Assembly (NCBI GenBank): GCA_028292625.1
Contig: JAQGLY010000002.1
Coordinates: 1-64,000 of the forward strand
DNA length: 64,000 bases
Reading direction: 5' to 3'
DNA from: Herbaspirillum sp.
GTDB lineage: Bacteria > Pseudomonadota > Gammaproteobacteria > Burkholderiales > Burkholderiaceae_D
A program made the position numbers and the translations under genes. The notes below the pieces were generated by a model, which worked only from the letters and a program-made list of their open reading frames with translations, searched no databases and had not been told where the DNA came from. Shown here in pieces: positions 20,974 through 31,486 of this stretch. Positions within the stretch are counted from its first letter, which is position 1; every line of letters starts with the position of its first letter.

Positions 20974-21058
20974 TGGTGCCCACGGAGGGACTCGAACCCC
21001 CACACCTTGCGGCACATGGACCTGAACCATGCGCGTCTACCAATTCCGCCACGTGGGC
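20974..21058 (-). tRNA. tRNA-Leu, anticodon CAG (second, identical copy)
   Basis: The reverse complement of 20974-21058 is identical over all 85 bases to the tRNA at 20522-20606, including the CCA end and anticodon CAG. The two genes point at each other, making an 85-bp inverted repeat around 367 bases. It has its own promoter and terminator. Confidence 0.97.
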
Positions 21059-21105
21059 CTGAAAGCCAAGCCCGACAAGGGCTGCAGCGATTCCGACGAG
21101 CCCGA

Positions 21106-21134
21106 ATAGTACGTGCAATGCGATATTCGGTCAA
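21106..21134 (-). promoter_or_regulatory. Sigma-70-type promoter of the second tRNA-Leu
   Basis: On the minus strand TTGACC (21134-21129), 17 bases, TACTAT (21111-21106). The start point would be about 40 bases before the tRNA, close after the stop of the phosphoribosyltransferase gene. Confidence 0.65.
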
Positions 21135-21149
21135 CTGATATCATGCGAA

Positions 21150-21698
21150 CTATTTCTTCTTCAGCCACGCGCTCAGTTGATGCGCGCCCAATCCGTCGTA
21201 ATTTTCAAACGGTTGATGGATCCATGGATTCGTCGGCAGATATTGGTGGTAAAAATCGGGCTCGATCGCCGAACAGGCTTTCCACCAGATGACCGCGGAT
21301 TTGACTTCGGTAACGGCCGGGTAATGCTCTTTCAGATGCGCCTGCACCTTGTGCAGGGTGACACCGGAATCGACCAGATCGTCGACCAGCAGAATTTTCC
21401 CGGACAGCGCCCCCTTGGTGATCGTGATGTATTTCGCGATGTCCAGATCGCCGCGCTGAGTGCCGGCCTCTTCGCGATACGAGCTGGTGGACAGGATCGC
21501 CAGCGGCACGTTGAAGATACGGGAAAAAATATCGCCGGGACGCAAACCGCCGCGCGCCAGGCACAGCACTTGATCGAAACGATAGCCTGCTTCGTAGACA
21601 ATCAGCGCCAGCGATTCGATGGCGCGATTGTACTCATCCCATGAAATCCACAAATCCTGGTCGTCGGATTGCCTGGTCATGCCGCTGAAAGAAGACAT
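21150..21698 (-). CDS. Purine-type phosphoribosyltransferase
   Basis: 182 residues, type I phosphoribosyltransferase fold. The PRPP-binding motif is ILLVDDLVDSGVTLHKV (from about residue 105), and CLARGGLRPGDIF is the upstream loop. The hood residues SAVIWWKACSAIEPDFYHQYL resemble xanthine-guanine (Gpt-like) enzymes more than hypoxanthine ones, so salvage of a purine base with PRPP is likely, but the base cannot be fixed from sequence. It starts 23 bases after the purA stop, which fits a purine operon hisZ-purA-PRTase. Confidence 0.85.
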   Translation of the reverse strand: MSSFSGMTRQSDDQDLWISWDEYNRAIESLALIVYEAGYRFDQVLCLARGGLRPGDIFSRIFNVPLAILSTSSYREEAGTQRGDLDIAKYITITKGALSGKILLVDDLVDSGVTLHKVQAHLKEHYPAVTEVKSAVIWWKACSAIEPDFYHQYLPTNPWIHQPFENYDGLGAHQLSAWLKKK

Positions 21699-21721
21699 AT
21701 TCGGTTTAGGATAAACAGTTT

Positions 21722-23038
<1,317 letters not shown>

Positions 23039-24190
23039 TTAACCTAAATTTTGAACTATCCAATTTCCATTATCGAAAACCACCGCCCGATCGCAATCGA
23101 ATTCGTCCAGATCGTTGTCGTGGCCCGGTAAGCGTTGAATCACGATTTCCCCGGCTTCACGCAATTCACCGATTTTCTCCCGCAATCCCGGTTCCGTACT
23201 CCAGGGCGCGCGCACCGCGGGCTTGCGCGGCGCGCCCGGCATCAGCCGCGCCAGTTCGCGCAAGTCCATCGAAAAACCCGTCGCCGGGCGTGCGCGTCCG
23301 AACGCTTCGCCGACGTGATCGTAGCGGCCGCCGCGCGCCACCGCGTTCGGCAAACCCGGCAGGTAGGCGGCGAACATCACGCCGCTGTGATAATGATAGC
23401 CGCGCAAGTCGGCCAGATCGATAATCACATCGGCATCGGCGGCCAGCTCCACCAAAATCTGCAGCTCGTCCAGCGCCTTGGCAATGCCCGGCAATGGCGG
23501 CAAGACGCTGCGCGCCTGCTCGAGAACCGACACGTCGCCGTACAGACCGGGCAACGCCAACAGCGCTTTGCGCGTAATCGGCGAGAAATACGCGCTGATG
23601 GCTTCCAGATCGGGAATATCCTTGGCTTGCAGCAATGCAAATAATTGGGAGGCCTGCCGGCTGGCCTGCGCATCGTCGGCAATGATCGCCTGCAATACGC
23701 CTACGTGACAGAGATCCAGCCGCACCCGGCTGAATCCAGCCAGACGAAGCGACGCCAGCGCCAGTTGCTGTATTTCGGCGTCCGCCTCCAGTCCGGCGTG
23801 GCCGTAGATTTCAGCGCCGATCTGCAGCGGTTCGCGCGTCGCATGCAGGCCGGAAGGCAGCGTTTGCAGCACGCTGCCGGCATAGCAGAGCCGGGTAACC
23901 GAGGTGCGGTTGAGCAAATGCGCGTCGATACGGGCGACCTGCGTGGTCATATCGGCGCGGATGCCCATCGTACGGCCGGACATCTGGTCGACCAGCTTGA
24001 AAGTACGCAGATCGGTATCCTGGCCCGCGCCGGTCAGCAGCGACTCCAGATACTCCAGCATCGGCGGCATCACCAGTTCATAGCCGTACAGGCGAAAATG
24101 ATCGAGGAGCTGCCGACGCAGTTCTTCGATTTTTCTTGCTTCCGACGGCAATACGTCGGCGATGCTTTCGGGGAGTAGCCAGTTAGGCAT
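23039..24190 (-). CDS. hisZ: ATP phosphoribosyltransferase regulatory subunit
   Basis: 383 residues from the ATG at 24190 ([20 protein letters not shown]); the frame is open a further 16 codons but homologues start here. HisZ is a catalytically inactive relative of histidyl-tRNA synthetase that pairs with the short form of HisG for the first step of histidine synthesis. The class II synthetase fold is seen in [36 protein letters not shown] and [27 protein letters not shown]. hisG is not in the window. A terminator for hflC lies upstream, so hisZ needs its own promoter. Confidence 0.94.
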   Translation of the reverse strand: MPNWLLPESIADVLPSEARKIEELRRQLLDHFRLYGYELVMPPMLEYLESLLTGAGQDTDLRTFKLVDQMSGRTMGIRADMTTQVARIDAHLLNRTSVTRLCYAGSVLQTLPSGLHATREPLQIGAEIYGHAGLEADAEIQQLALASLRLAGFSRVRLDLCHVGVLQAIIADDAQASRQASQLFALLQAKDIPDLEAISAYFSPITRKALLALPGLYGDVSVLEQARSVLPPLPGIAKALDELQILVELAADADVIIDLADLRGYHYHSGVMFAAYLPGLPNAVARGGRYDHVGEAFGRARPATGFSMDLRELARLMPGAPRKPAVRAPWSTEPGLREKIGELREAGEIVIQRLPGHDNDLDEFDCDRAVVFDNGNWIVQNLG

Positions 24191-24325
24191 AGGACAATAA
24201 ATCGGAGAAAGGTCAATAATCGTTAGCGGGCCGCACATTTACTGTAAAAACCGCCGGTAGCGTCGATTTGCAGTTAAATCAGTAAAAACAGCGCGATTTT
24301 ACGCGCTAGAGTGATAAAGAACACG

Positions 24326-24362
24326 CAAAAAAATAAAAAGATGCCCGACGTCGAGCATCTTT
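24326..24362 (-). terminator. Intrinsic terminator after hflC
   Basis: AAAGATGC (24337-24344) pairs with GCATCTTT (24355-24362), loop CCGACGTCGA. On the minus strand TTTTTATTTTTTTG follows. It closes the hfq-hflX-hflK-hflC operon. Confidence 0.85.
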
Positions 24363-24408
24363 CCATCCCTGAGAGGCTGTAAGCGGCAATCGCTAGTGTG
24401 CCGTTCGC

Positions 24409-25305
24409 CTATTTTTTGGCGCCGGCGGTGCTACCGACCGTAGCGCCCCCTTTGAAATACTTGAAAAACTCCGAATTCGGATCGAGGACCATCACATCGC
24501 TGCGGCTCTTGAAACTGGCGCGGTAAGCCTCAAGACTGCGGTAAAACTTGTAAAATTCGGGATTCTGGCTAAACGCCTGCGCATAAATCTGGGACGCCTT
24601 GGCATCGCCTTCCCCGCGAATTTTTTCCGCATCGCGATATGCTTCCGCCAAAATCACCGTACGCTGACGATCCGCATCGGCACGAATTTTCTCCGATTCG
24701 GCCGAACCTGTCGAGCGCAGCTCATTGGCCACGCGCACCCGCTCGGACTTCATCCGGTCGTATACCGAGTTATTGATCTGCTCCACGTAATCGACGCGTT
24801 TGAGCCGAACATCGACGATTTCAAGACCGATCTGCTTCGCTTCGGCTTCGACCTTGACCTGGAGCGCATTCATCACCGCGCCGCGTTCGCCGGAAATCAC
24901 CTCGCGCACCGTGCGTTTGGTAATTTCCTCGTTCAGCGCCGCCTTCACGATCTGGGACATTCGATCCTGCGCACGCTTTTCGTCGCCGCCCAGACTGATG
25001 AAGTACAAGCGAGGATCGGCGATGCGCCATTTCACGAAGGTGTCGACCAGAATGTTTTTCTTCTCGGCGGTGATGAACCTGTCGTTATCGGCGGTATCGA
25101 TCGTCAGAATCCGCCTGTCCAGATACAGCACGTTTTGGAACGGCGGCGGCAGCTTGAAATGCAAGCCCGGATCGCGAATCACGTTTTTGACTTCGCCAAG
25201 GGCGAAAACAATCGCATATTGCCGTTGATCGACGATAAAAACGGTCGACATCAGCAGCCAGACGGCGACGAATACGCAAATAACCAGAGTGACCAGACGA
25301 TTCAT
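24409..25305 (-). CDS. hflC: Membrane protease modulator HflC
   Basis: 298 residues. An N-terminal membrane helix (about 3-24, LVTLVICVFVAVWLLMSTVF) is followed by an SPFH/prohibitin domain in the periplasm (FIVDQRQYAIVFALGEVKNVI, VDTFVKWRIADPRLYF) and a long helical region (ERVRVANELRSTGSAESEKI). HflC and HflK form a large complex around the FtsH protease in the inner membrane. Its ATG shares one base with the hflK stop (TAATG), so translation is coupled. The C-terminus is slightly extended and Ala/Gly-rich. Confidence 0.96.
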   Translation of the reverse strand: MNRLVTLVICVFVAVWLLMSTVFIVDQRQYAIVFALGEVKNVIRDPGLHFKLPPPFQNVLYLDRRILTIDTADNDRFITAEKKNILVDTFVKWRIADPRLYFISLGGDEKRAQDRMSQIVKAALNEEITKRTVREVISGERGAVMNALQVKVEAEAKQIGLEIVDVRLKRVDYVEQINNSVYDRMKSERVRVANELRSTGSAESEKIRADADRQRTVILAEAYRDAEKIRGEGDAKASQIYAQAFSQNPEFYKFYRSLEAYRASFKSRSDVMVLDPNSEFFKYFKGGATVGSTAGAKK

Positions 25306-26600
25306 TATCTGCCCTCCCTCGAACGCAGTTCATTCGGATCGCGTGAACGGTTGTCATGCTGCAGATCCAGTTGCGGCGTCACATCGGCGGCGGAACCCGC
25401 CGGCGAGGAAGGCGGCAACGGCGGAATGCCGGATCTCGCCGCATCCGCGCTGCTTTGCGCAATCAGTTTGTCCAATGGCAAATAAATCAAATTACTCCCT
25501 GATTTAGCGTCAACCATGACTTTGGTTGTATGAGTGAAAATCTGCTGCATCGTGTCCAGATACATCCGGTCGCGGGTCACGGCCGGCGCTTTCTGATATT
25601 CCGCCAGCACTTGCTTGAAACGCGATGCATCGCCTTCCGCGGTGGCCACCACGCGCGAACGATAGGCTTCCGATTCCTGCATCAAACGCGACGCGGCGCC
25701 GCTGGCCTTCGGAATCACGTCGTTGGCATAAGCCTGCCCTTCGTTTTTCTGGCGCTCGCGGTCCTGACCCGCCTTGACCGCATCGTCGAACGCAGCCTGC
25801 ACCTGTTCCGGCGGCTGTACGCCCTGCATCGTGACATTGGTGATCTGCACGCCGGACTTGTAGCGGTCCAGGATCTGCTGCATCAACTGACCGACGTCCA
25901 GCGCGACCTTCTCGCGGCCTTCATACAGCACATAATCCATCTTGCTTCTGCCGACGATCTCGCGAACCGAAGTCTCGGCGACCTGGCGCACCATTTCTTC
26001 CTGGTCGCGGTTGTTGAAAATCCACTCGGCGGCGTCCTTGAGCTTGTATTGCACGGCAAACTGAATGTCGATGATATTTTCGTCATCGGTCAGCATCAGC
26101 GCCTCGCGCGCCTGCTTGTTGCGGGCATTGCCCCGATAACCGACTTCCACCGTGCGCACCTGCGACAAATTGACCACTTCATCGCTCTGGATCGGATACG
26201 GCCAGCGCCAGTTGAAACCCGGCGTCGTGGTGTAGCTGTATTTGCCGAAAGTCGTCACCACGGCGGTCTGACCTTCCTGCACGATGAAAAAGCTGCTGGC
26301 CAGCCACAGGCACAGCAGAACCGCGGCGATCACGCCGATGCCGATGCCTTTGAGCCCATTATTCCTTTTGCCGTCGCCGCCGTCGGAGTTGCCGGGACCG
26401 CCGCCGTTCTTTTTGCCCAGCAGGCGATTGACGCGCTGATTGAAATCGCGCCACATCTGATCCAGATCGGGCGGACCGTTCTCCGGGCGTTTATTGCCGT
26501 TGTTTTGGTTTTGACGATTATCGTCCTGCGACCCACGGCCCCATTGCGGGTCATTGAGCGAGAATTTCACGCCTAGTCGTTTAAAGAGGGAAACAAGCAT
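25305..26600 (-). CDS. hflK: Membrane protease modulator HflK
   Basis: 431 residues from the ATG at 26600. A GTG at 26570 (VKFSLNDPQWG) is an alternative start and is where the conserved part begins, so the first ten residues are uncertain. A Gly/Asn-rich cytoplasmic head (QNQNNGNKRPENGPPDLD, KKNGGGPGNSDGGDGKRN) precedes one membrane helix (about 90-112) and an SPFH domain (FFIVQEGQTAVVTTFGKYS to TNVTMQGVQPPEQV), then helices and a low-complexity tail. Partner of HflC around FtsH. It lies 48 bases after hflX. Confidence 0.95.
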   Translation of the reverse strand: MLVSLFKRLGVKFSLNDPQWGRGSQDDNRQNQNNGNKRPENGPPDLDQMWRDFNQRVNRLLGKKNGGGPGNSDGGDGKRNNGLKGIGIGVIAAVLLCLWLASSFFIVQEGQTAVVTTFGKYSYTTTPGFNWRWPYPIQSDEVVNLSQVRTVEVGYRGNARNKQAREALMLTDDENIIDIQFAVQYKLKDAAEWIFNNRDQEEMVRQVAETSVREIVGRSKMDYVLYEGREKVALDVGQLMQQILDRYKSGVQITNVTMQGVQPPEQVQAAFDDAVKAGQDRERQKNEGQAYANDVIPKASGAASRLMQESEAYRSRVVATAEGDASRFKQVLAEYQKAPAVTRDRMYLDTMQQIFTHTTKVMVDAKSGSNLIYLPLDKLIAQSSADAARSGIPPLPPSSPAGSAADVTPQLDLQHDNRSRDPNELRSREGR

Positions 26601-26648
26601 TCGTTACGATCCGTATTCTTAAATTATATAAACCGAACATGATGCCGT

Positions 26649-27824
26649 TTACACATGCATGTTCCGAGAATCGTCAACCGAAGTCTGGCCGACGGTATTG
26701 ACAAGATTACCCGCTGCATATTCTGAAATGGCGTCGCGCAGCAGATCCAAGCCGGAACCGGTTCGAGCACTAATGAAAACCCGCTGGATTTTAGCATACT
26801 CATCCCGTTCGGCCCGGGGATCCAGGCCTGCGGCGTCGATCTTGTTCCACACCAGAATTTGAGGTATGTGGTCGGCGCCGATTTCCTTCAAAACCAGATT
26901 CACCTGCTCGATCTGCTCCAGGCGCACCGGACTTGCGGCATCCACCACATGCAGCAGCAGATCGGCATGTATCGTTTCTTCCAGCGTGGCGCGGAAGGCC
27001 GCGACCAGTTGATGGGGCAGTTCGCGAATGAAACCGACCGTGTCCGACAACACCACATTACCCACTTCGCCCATATACACCCGGCGCGAGGTCGTATCGA
27101 GCGTCGCAAACAACTGGTCGGCCGCGTATGCGCCGGCCTTGGTCAGGCTGTTGAAGACGGACGACTTGCCGGCATTGGTATAACCGACAAGAGAAACCGA
27201 GAAAGTCGAATTACGGCCGCGCGCGCGGCGTTGCGTTGCATGCTGGCGCTGCAATTTTTCAAGCTGTCCGCGCAAGGCTTTGACCCGGACGCCCAGCAGC
27301 CGACGGTCGGTTTCAAGCTGGGTTTCGCCGGGGCCGCGCAAGCCGATACCGCCCTTTTGCCGTTCCAAGTGCGTCCAACCGCGGATCAATCGGGTCGCCA
27401 GATGCTGCAATTGCGCCAGCTCGACCTGTACCTTGCCTTCATGGCTCTTTGCGCGCTGGGCGAAAATATCGAGAATCAGGCTGGTCCGGTCTAACACGCG
27501 GATCTGCAGCAGGCGCTCGAGATTGCGCTGTTGCGCGGGAGACAGTGCGTGATTGAAGATGACCAATTCCAGCTCGAGGTCGGCGATGGCGTCGGCGATT
27601 TCCTGCGCCTTGCCCGATCCGACGAACAGCGCCGCGTCGGGGCTGGCGCGCTTACCGGTAATGGTGGTGACCGGATCGACGCCGGCGGATTTGGATAGCA
27701 GAAACAACTCGTCGAGACTTGTGGCAAAGTTACCCTTGCCAAAGTCCAGCCCGACCAAAACGGCGCGCAACTCGGTGCGCGCCGGGGCGTTGGCCGCCTT
27801 ATTCGGCGTCGTCTGATATTTCAA
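26649..27824 (-). CDS. hflX: GTPase HflX
   Basis: 391 residues. HflX binds the 50S subunit and splits stalled ribosomes, notably after heat stress in E. coli. The N-terminal HflX domain contains [22 protein letters not shown] as the family's glycine-rich region, followed by [13 protein letters not shown]. The G domain has G1 [13 protein letters not shown]3 DTVGFI and G4 WNKID. The start lies inside the end of hfq (26-base overlap), and hfq-hflX-hflK-hflC is the order seen in many proteobacteria, so these form one operon. Confidence 0.96.
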   Translation of the reverse strand: MKYQTTPNKAANAPARTELRAVLVGLDFGKGNFATSLDELFLLSKSAGVDPVTTITGKRASPDAALFVGSGKAQEIADAIADLELELVIFNHALSPAQQRNLERLLQIRVLDRTSLILDIFAQRAKSHEGKVQVELAQLQHLATRLIRGWTHLERQKGGIGLRGPGETQLETDRRLLGVRVKALRGQLEKLQRQHATQRRARGRNSTFSVSLVGYTNAGKSSVFNSLTKAGAYAADQLFATLDTTSRRVYMGEVGNVVLSDTVGFIRELPHQLVAAFRATLEETIHADLLLHVVDAASPVRLEQIEQVNLVLKEIGADHIPQILVWNKIDAAGLDPRAERDEYAKIQRVFISARTGSGLDLLRDAISEYAAGNLVNTVGQTSVDDSRNMHV

Positions 27825-28044
27825 GACTAAGATTCACGGCGCGTGCAGGGACGACTGTGGAAATTGCGTGCTTGTAAACCATTTGGGTAACGGTGTTTTG
27901 CAGAAGAACGACATATTGATCGAAAGACTGAATATGTCCTTGAAGCTTGATGCCATTGACGAGATAAATCGAAACACCTACATGCTCTTTTCTAAGGGCG
28001 TTTAAGAAGGGGTCTTGTAACAATTGCCCTTTATTGTTGCTCAT
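27799..28044 (-). CDS. hfq: RNA chaperone Hfq
   Basis: 81 residues, compact Sm-like hexamer subunit that pairs small RNAs with mRNAs. The Sm1 region is [31 protein letters not shown] and the Sm2 motif is [12 protein letters not shown] (E. coli has [12 protein letters not shown]). The C-terminal tail is short ([11 protein letters not shown]), as in other betaproteobacteria. The ATG is at 28044, and the 220-base gap to der upstream must hold its promoter and a hairpin with an A-rich loop. hflX overlaps its last 26 bases. Confidence 0.98.
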   Translation of the reverse strand: MSNNKGQLLQDPFLNALRKEHVGVSIYLVNGIKLQGHIQSFDQYVVLLQNTVTQMVYKHAISTVVPARAVNLSLEISDDAE

Positions 28045-28081
28045 GGCGGCTCCACTATATTGATGTGTTTAGGATTTGGAG

Positions 28082-28112
28082 GCGCGCGGCGTTTTTTTCA
28101 AGTACCGCGCGC
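28082..28112 (-). promoter_or_regulatory. GC-rich hairpin with A-rich loop in the hfq leader
   Basis: GCGCGCGG (28112-28105, minus strand) pairs with CCGCGCGC (28089-28082). The 15-base loop contains seven adenines in a row. It ends 38 bases before the hfq ATG. There is no T-run, so it is not a terminator for hfq. An A-rich loop is the kind of site Hfq binds, so autoregulation is possible but unproven. Confidence 0.45.
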
Positions 28113-28264
28113 AAAAATTTGACAAACGTTTATTTACATTGGGGTCCGCATAACTCTGAAATCTGAATAATTCTCATGTCCCTCACGAACCACCGCGAAC
28201 GCATATCCTACTGCTTAAAAACCGGCAGCTCACAGAAAATATAAAAAGATACAAATTAAGTGCT

Positions 28265-29608
28265 TTATTTTTCCGAACGAGCATACGGATTTTTACTTGA
28301 GCGGAACTCGATGCGCAATGGAGTCCCGATCAACGAGAAAGTTTCACGGAAATGCTTTTCGAGATAGCGTTTGTAATTATCCTCAATCGATTCAAGCGCA
28401 TTGCCGTGAATCACGACGATAGGAGGATTCTGTCCGCCTTGGTGCGCATAACGCAGCTTGGGGCGAATGGATCCCCTGCGCCGCGGCTGTTGATGCTCCA
28501 CGGCTTCGATCAATGCACGGGTCAGCTTCGGCGTGGTGAGATTGGCCATCGCTGCGGCGTAGGCCGAATCGACGGATTTCATGAAGGGGCCGATTCCAGT
28601 CGACTTTAAAGCGGAAATGAAATGAAATTTCGCAAATGATAAAAAATTCAACTTGCGCTCGATATCCATTTTGATGGTGTCGCGCAGATCGCTGGTTAAG
28701 CCGTCCCATTTATTGACGCCGACCACCAACGCACGCCCGGTTTCAAGAACGAAGCCGGCAATATGCGCATCCTGCTCCGAAATATCCTGTTGCGCGTCGA
28801 GCAACAGCACAACCACATTCGCCTCGGAAATCGACTGCAGGGTTTTGACCACCGAAAATTTCTCGATTGCCTCGAACACTTTTCCGCGCCGGCGGATACC
28901 CGCCGTATCGATCAGCGTATATTGTTTTCCGTCGCGCTCGAACGGGATCTCGATGGAGTCGCGGGTGGTGCCCGGCATGTCGAACGCGATCACGCGCTCT
29001 TCGCCAAGCAAGGTGTTGACCAGGGTCGATTTGCCCACGTTGGGACGGCCGACAATGGCGATCTTGATGCCCCGCGCCGCCGTGTCGGCCTCGCCTTCGG
29101 GTTCGGTGCGTTGCGAAAAGGCAATTCCCAGCGCCTCTTCGACCAGATCGCTGACACCGTCGCCATGCGCGGCGGAAATGACATACGGGTCGCCCAACCC
29201 CAGCTCGTAAAAATCGGCGGTCACCGCCGTGTATTTCATGCCTTCGGCCTTGTTGACCACCAGCATCACGGAACGGCCGGATTTGCGCAGAAAGTCCGTG
29301 ATTGTTTTGTCGTGCGGCGTCAGGCCCTGGCGGCCGTCGACGATAAAAATCACCACATCGGCCTCGACCACGGCCTGCTTGGTCTGTTTGGCCATTTCAT
29401 GCATGATGCCGTCTTTGGCGACCGGCTCGAAACCGCCGGTATCGATCACCAAAAAGGGGCGCTCACCTACCCGGCCTTCACCGTAATGGCGATCCCGGGT
29501 CAAACCGGGCAAGTCCGCGACCAGCGCATCCCGCGAGCGGGTGAGCCGATTGAATAAAGTCGATTTACCGACGTTTGGACGACCTACAAGTGCGATTACC
29601 GGCTTCAT
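28265..29608 (-). CDS. der: Ribosome biogenesis GTPase Der (EngA)
   Basis: 447 residues from the ATG at 29608 ([17 protein letters not shown]), the family's standard start. Two G domains in tandem: G1 motifs [12 protein letters not shown] (residue 8) and [17 protein letters not shown] (about 183), G3 DTGGF and DTAGI, G4 NKAEG and NKWDG. A C-terminal KH-like domain binds rRNA ([18 protein letters not shown]). Der is needed for 50S subunit maturation. It starts 7 bases after the bamB stop and closes the operon that also holds yfgM and hisS, as in E. coli. Confidence 0.98.
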   Translation of the reverse strand: MKPVIALVGRPNVGKSTLFNRLTRSRDALVADLPGLTRDRHYGEGRVGERPFLVIDTGGFEPVAKDGIMHEMAKQTKQAVVEADVVIFIVDGRQGLTPHDKTITDFLRKSGRSVMLVVNKAEGMKYTAVTADFYELGLGDPYVISAAHGDGVSDLVEEALGIAFSQRTEPEGEADTAARGIKIAIVGRPNVGKSTLVNTLLGEERVIAFDMPGTTRDSIEIPFERDGKQYTLIDTAGIRRRGKVFEAIEKFSVVKTLQSISEANVVVLLLDAQQDISEQDAHIAGFVLETGRALVVGVNKWDGLTSDLRDTIKMDIERKLNFLSFAKFHFISALKSTGIGPFMKSVDSAYAAAMANLTTPKLTRALIEAVEHQQPRRRGSIRPKLRYAHQGGQNPPIVVIHGNALESIEDNYKRYLEKHFRETFSLIGTPLRIEFRSSKNPYARSEK

Positions 29609-29615
29609 CAATTCA

Positions 29616-30764
29616 CTATTCGGCTGCCAACGCAACCAATGATCCTGCTTTGGTTTGAAAAATCACACTGGACGCCGCAACAATCGGCGCTGCGGTGATG
29701 GCGCTGCCATCGGTCGCAACGCGCGCAACGAAGTCACCGGTGTCGCGCGACAGAAAATGCACGAAGCCTTGATAATCGCCGACCGCGACCACGTCGCCGA
29801 GCGCAACCGGCGTGGTCAGTTGACGATAGCCCAGCTTGTCGTTGCGCCACATTCCAGCGCCCGTCTCGCGCACAAACTCGGTCACTCCGCCGCGCTCATC
29901 GGCCGCATACACATTATGCTCATCGGCGCCTAAACCGACCGCGCTGGAGAACTGTTTAAGCCAGTGCACGCTGCCGCTACCGATATCGAAACAGCCGATT
30001 CGCCCCTGAAACGCCACCGCGCAGATATCGCTGCCCACGATCGCCGGCCGGCCCGACACATCGGACACCCGTTCCAGCTCGGTGGTGCCTCGCGGATCGC
30101 CGACCGGAATTTCCCAGCGCGGACCGCCGTTGCTCAGCATCAACGCCGACAAACGGCCTCCCGGCATTGCGACATATGCGGTTTGCGCATCGATGACGAT
30201 CCCCGGCGCATTGCGCAATGTCAGCGTCGGCAAGGTGCGCTCGGCCATCCAGCGGCGTTCGCCGGTTGCCGCGTCGAATGCAAAAATATGGTTATCCAGG
30301 CTGCGTACGACCACCAGTCCCGAGCCGACCGCCGGCGCCGATAATATCTCGCTCGTTGCCTGCGCCTTCCACAGCAGCTTGCCGGTATTGTCGTAGGCCA
30401 GCACGACGCCCTTTTCACCGGCCACGGCCACTGTCAGCCCGTCGCTGCCGACCCCGGCGGTCAGTTTGACGCCGGCATTGACGCGCCACACCGGCTTGCC
30501 GCTGACGGTATTGATACGCGCCACGGTTCCGTCGGCGGCGGCCGCGTAGATGCTGTCGTCTGCCTGCACCGGCGAAAACTCGTAGTTCTCGGACTTGCCG
30601 ACGGACACGGTCCACAAGGTCCGTATTTTCTGGGTCGCCTTGAATTCGACCAGAGGGACCGGCGCGTCGGTCGGCGGCTTGCTGGCAAATAATGAGCAAC
30701 CGGCCAATCCCGCAATGGCAGCGACGCAGGCATATTTGCCGATATATCGAAAAACTGTACGCAT
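29616..30764 (-). CDS. bamB: Outer membrane protein assembly factor BamB
   Basis: 382 residues, a lipoprotein of the BAM complex that inserts beta-barrel proteins. The signal peptide ends in the lipobox LAGC, with the lipidated Cys at residue 23. The mature protein is a PQQ-like eight-bladed propeller: repeats such as [54 protein letters not shown] and [14 protein letters not shown] each end a blade. The gene sits between yfgM and der, its usual place. Confidence 0.96.
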   Translation of the reverse strand: MRTVFRYIGKYACVAAIAGLAGCSLFASKPPTDAPVPLVEFKATQKIRTLWTVSVGKSENYEFSPVQADDSIYAAAADGTVARINTVSGKPVWRVNAGVKLTAGVGSDGLTVAVAGEKGVVLAYDNTGKLLWKAQATSEILSAPAVGSGLVVVRSLDNHIFAFDAATGERRWMAERTLPTLTLRNAPGIVIDAQTAYVAMPGGRLSALMLSNGGPRWEIPVGDPRGTTELERVSDVSGRPAIVGSDICAVAFQGRIGCFDIGSGSVHWLKQFSSAVGLGADEHNVYAADERGGVTEFVRETGAGMWRNDKLGYRQLTTPVALGDVVAVGDYQGFVHFLSRDTGDFVARVATDGSAITAAPIVAASSVIFQTKAGSLVALAAE

Positions 30765-30816
30765 ATTATATTGCTTCCTTTAACGCATTCGATTCAAATA
30801 CAAAGTCGGTACAGCC

Positions 30817-31467
30817 TTAAGCCGCCGCTTTCTGGGCAGCGCCGCCGATCGCATCGAGTTTTAACTGAATCAATTGACGACCCGGATCCTTTTGTTCGGT
30901 TTTATCCAATGCTTGCCGATAGGCGTCGCGCGCTTCGGAAATCTTGTTTTGCGCATACAGCACATCGCCCTTGCGATCGGCGATCGAACCAGCGAACGGC
31001 GCGGGGAAGTCGCCGGACAGGGTTTTCAGGGCCGCGTCGTATTGCTTTTCATCGAGCTGGATGCCGGCCAGGCGAATCGCTGCGATCGCCTTGAATTCTC
31101 CGTCGAGGGAATGATCGATCGCCCATTGCAATTCGGTTTTGGCGGCCGCTGTATCGTTGGCGTCGAATGCGGATTTGGCCGCTACCAGCGCACTCATCTG
31201 CGCGTAAGGCGTGCGGCCGAATTTGTCCTGCATGTCGCCGGCTGCGCGCATGACTCTGGCATGATCCTTGGCGGTCACGGCCTTTTGCAGTTCCTCATAC
31301 AATTGCGAAGCCTGCAGCGACCGGCTGCGCTGATAATAACTCCAGCCGGTCCAGGCGGCGTAGCCAGCCAGCGCCGCGATCAATACCCAGGTCAGCAGAT
31401 TACCGTACTTGGCCCACCAGGCCTTGACGCTGTCGAGTTGCTCCTGCTCTTCCGGATCGTATGCCAT
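30817..31467 (-). CDS. yfgM: YfgM-type TPR membrane protein
   Basis: 216 residues. A short acidic cytoplasmic segment (AYDPEEQEQLDSVKAWW) leads to one membrane helix (about 23-41) and a periplasmic TPR-like domain (TPR_21 type: LYEELQKAVTAKDHARVMRAAGD, ALKTLSGDFPAPFAG, SEARDAYRQALDKTE). In E. coli YfgM associates with the SecYEG translocon and the chaperone PpiD. It lies 19 bases after hisS and before bamB; this hisS-yfgM-bamB-der order is widespread. Confidence 0.93.
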   Translation of the reverse strand: MAYDPEEQEQLDSVKAWWAKYGNLLTWVLIAALAGYAAWTGWSYYQRSRSLQASQLYEELQKAVTAKDHARVMRAAGDMQDKFGRTPYAQMSALVAAKSAFDANDTAAAKTELQWAIDHSLDGEFKAIAAIRLAGIQLDEKQYDAALKTLSGDFPAPFAGSIADRKGDVLYAQNKISEARDAYRQALDKTEQKDPGRQLIQLKLDAIGGAAQKAAA

Positions 31468-31486
31468 ATAGTATCGTTAGTATTGG

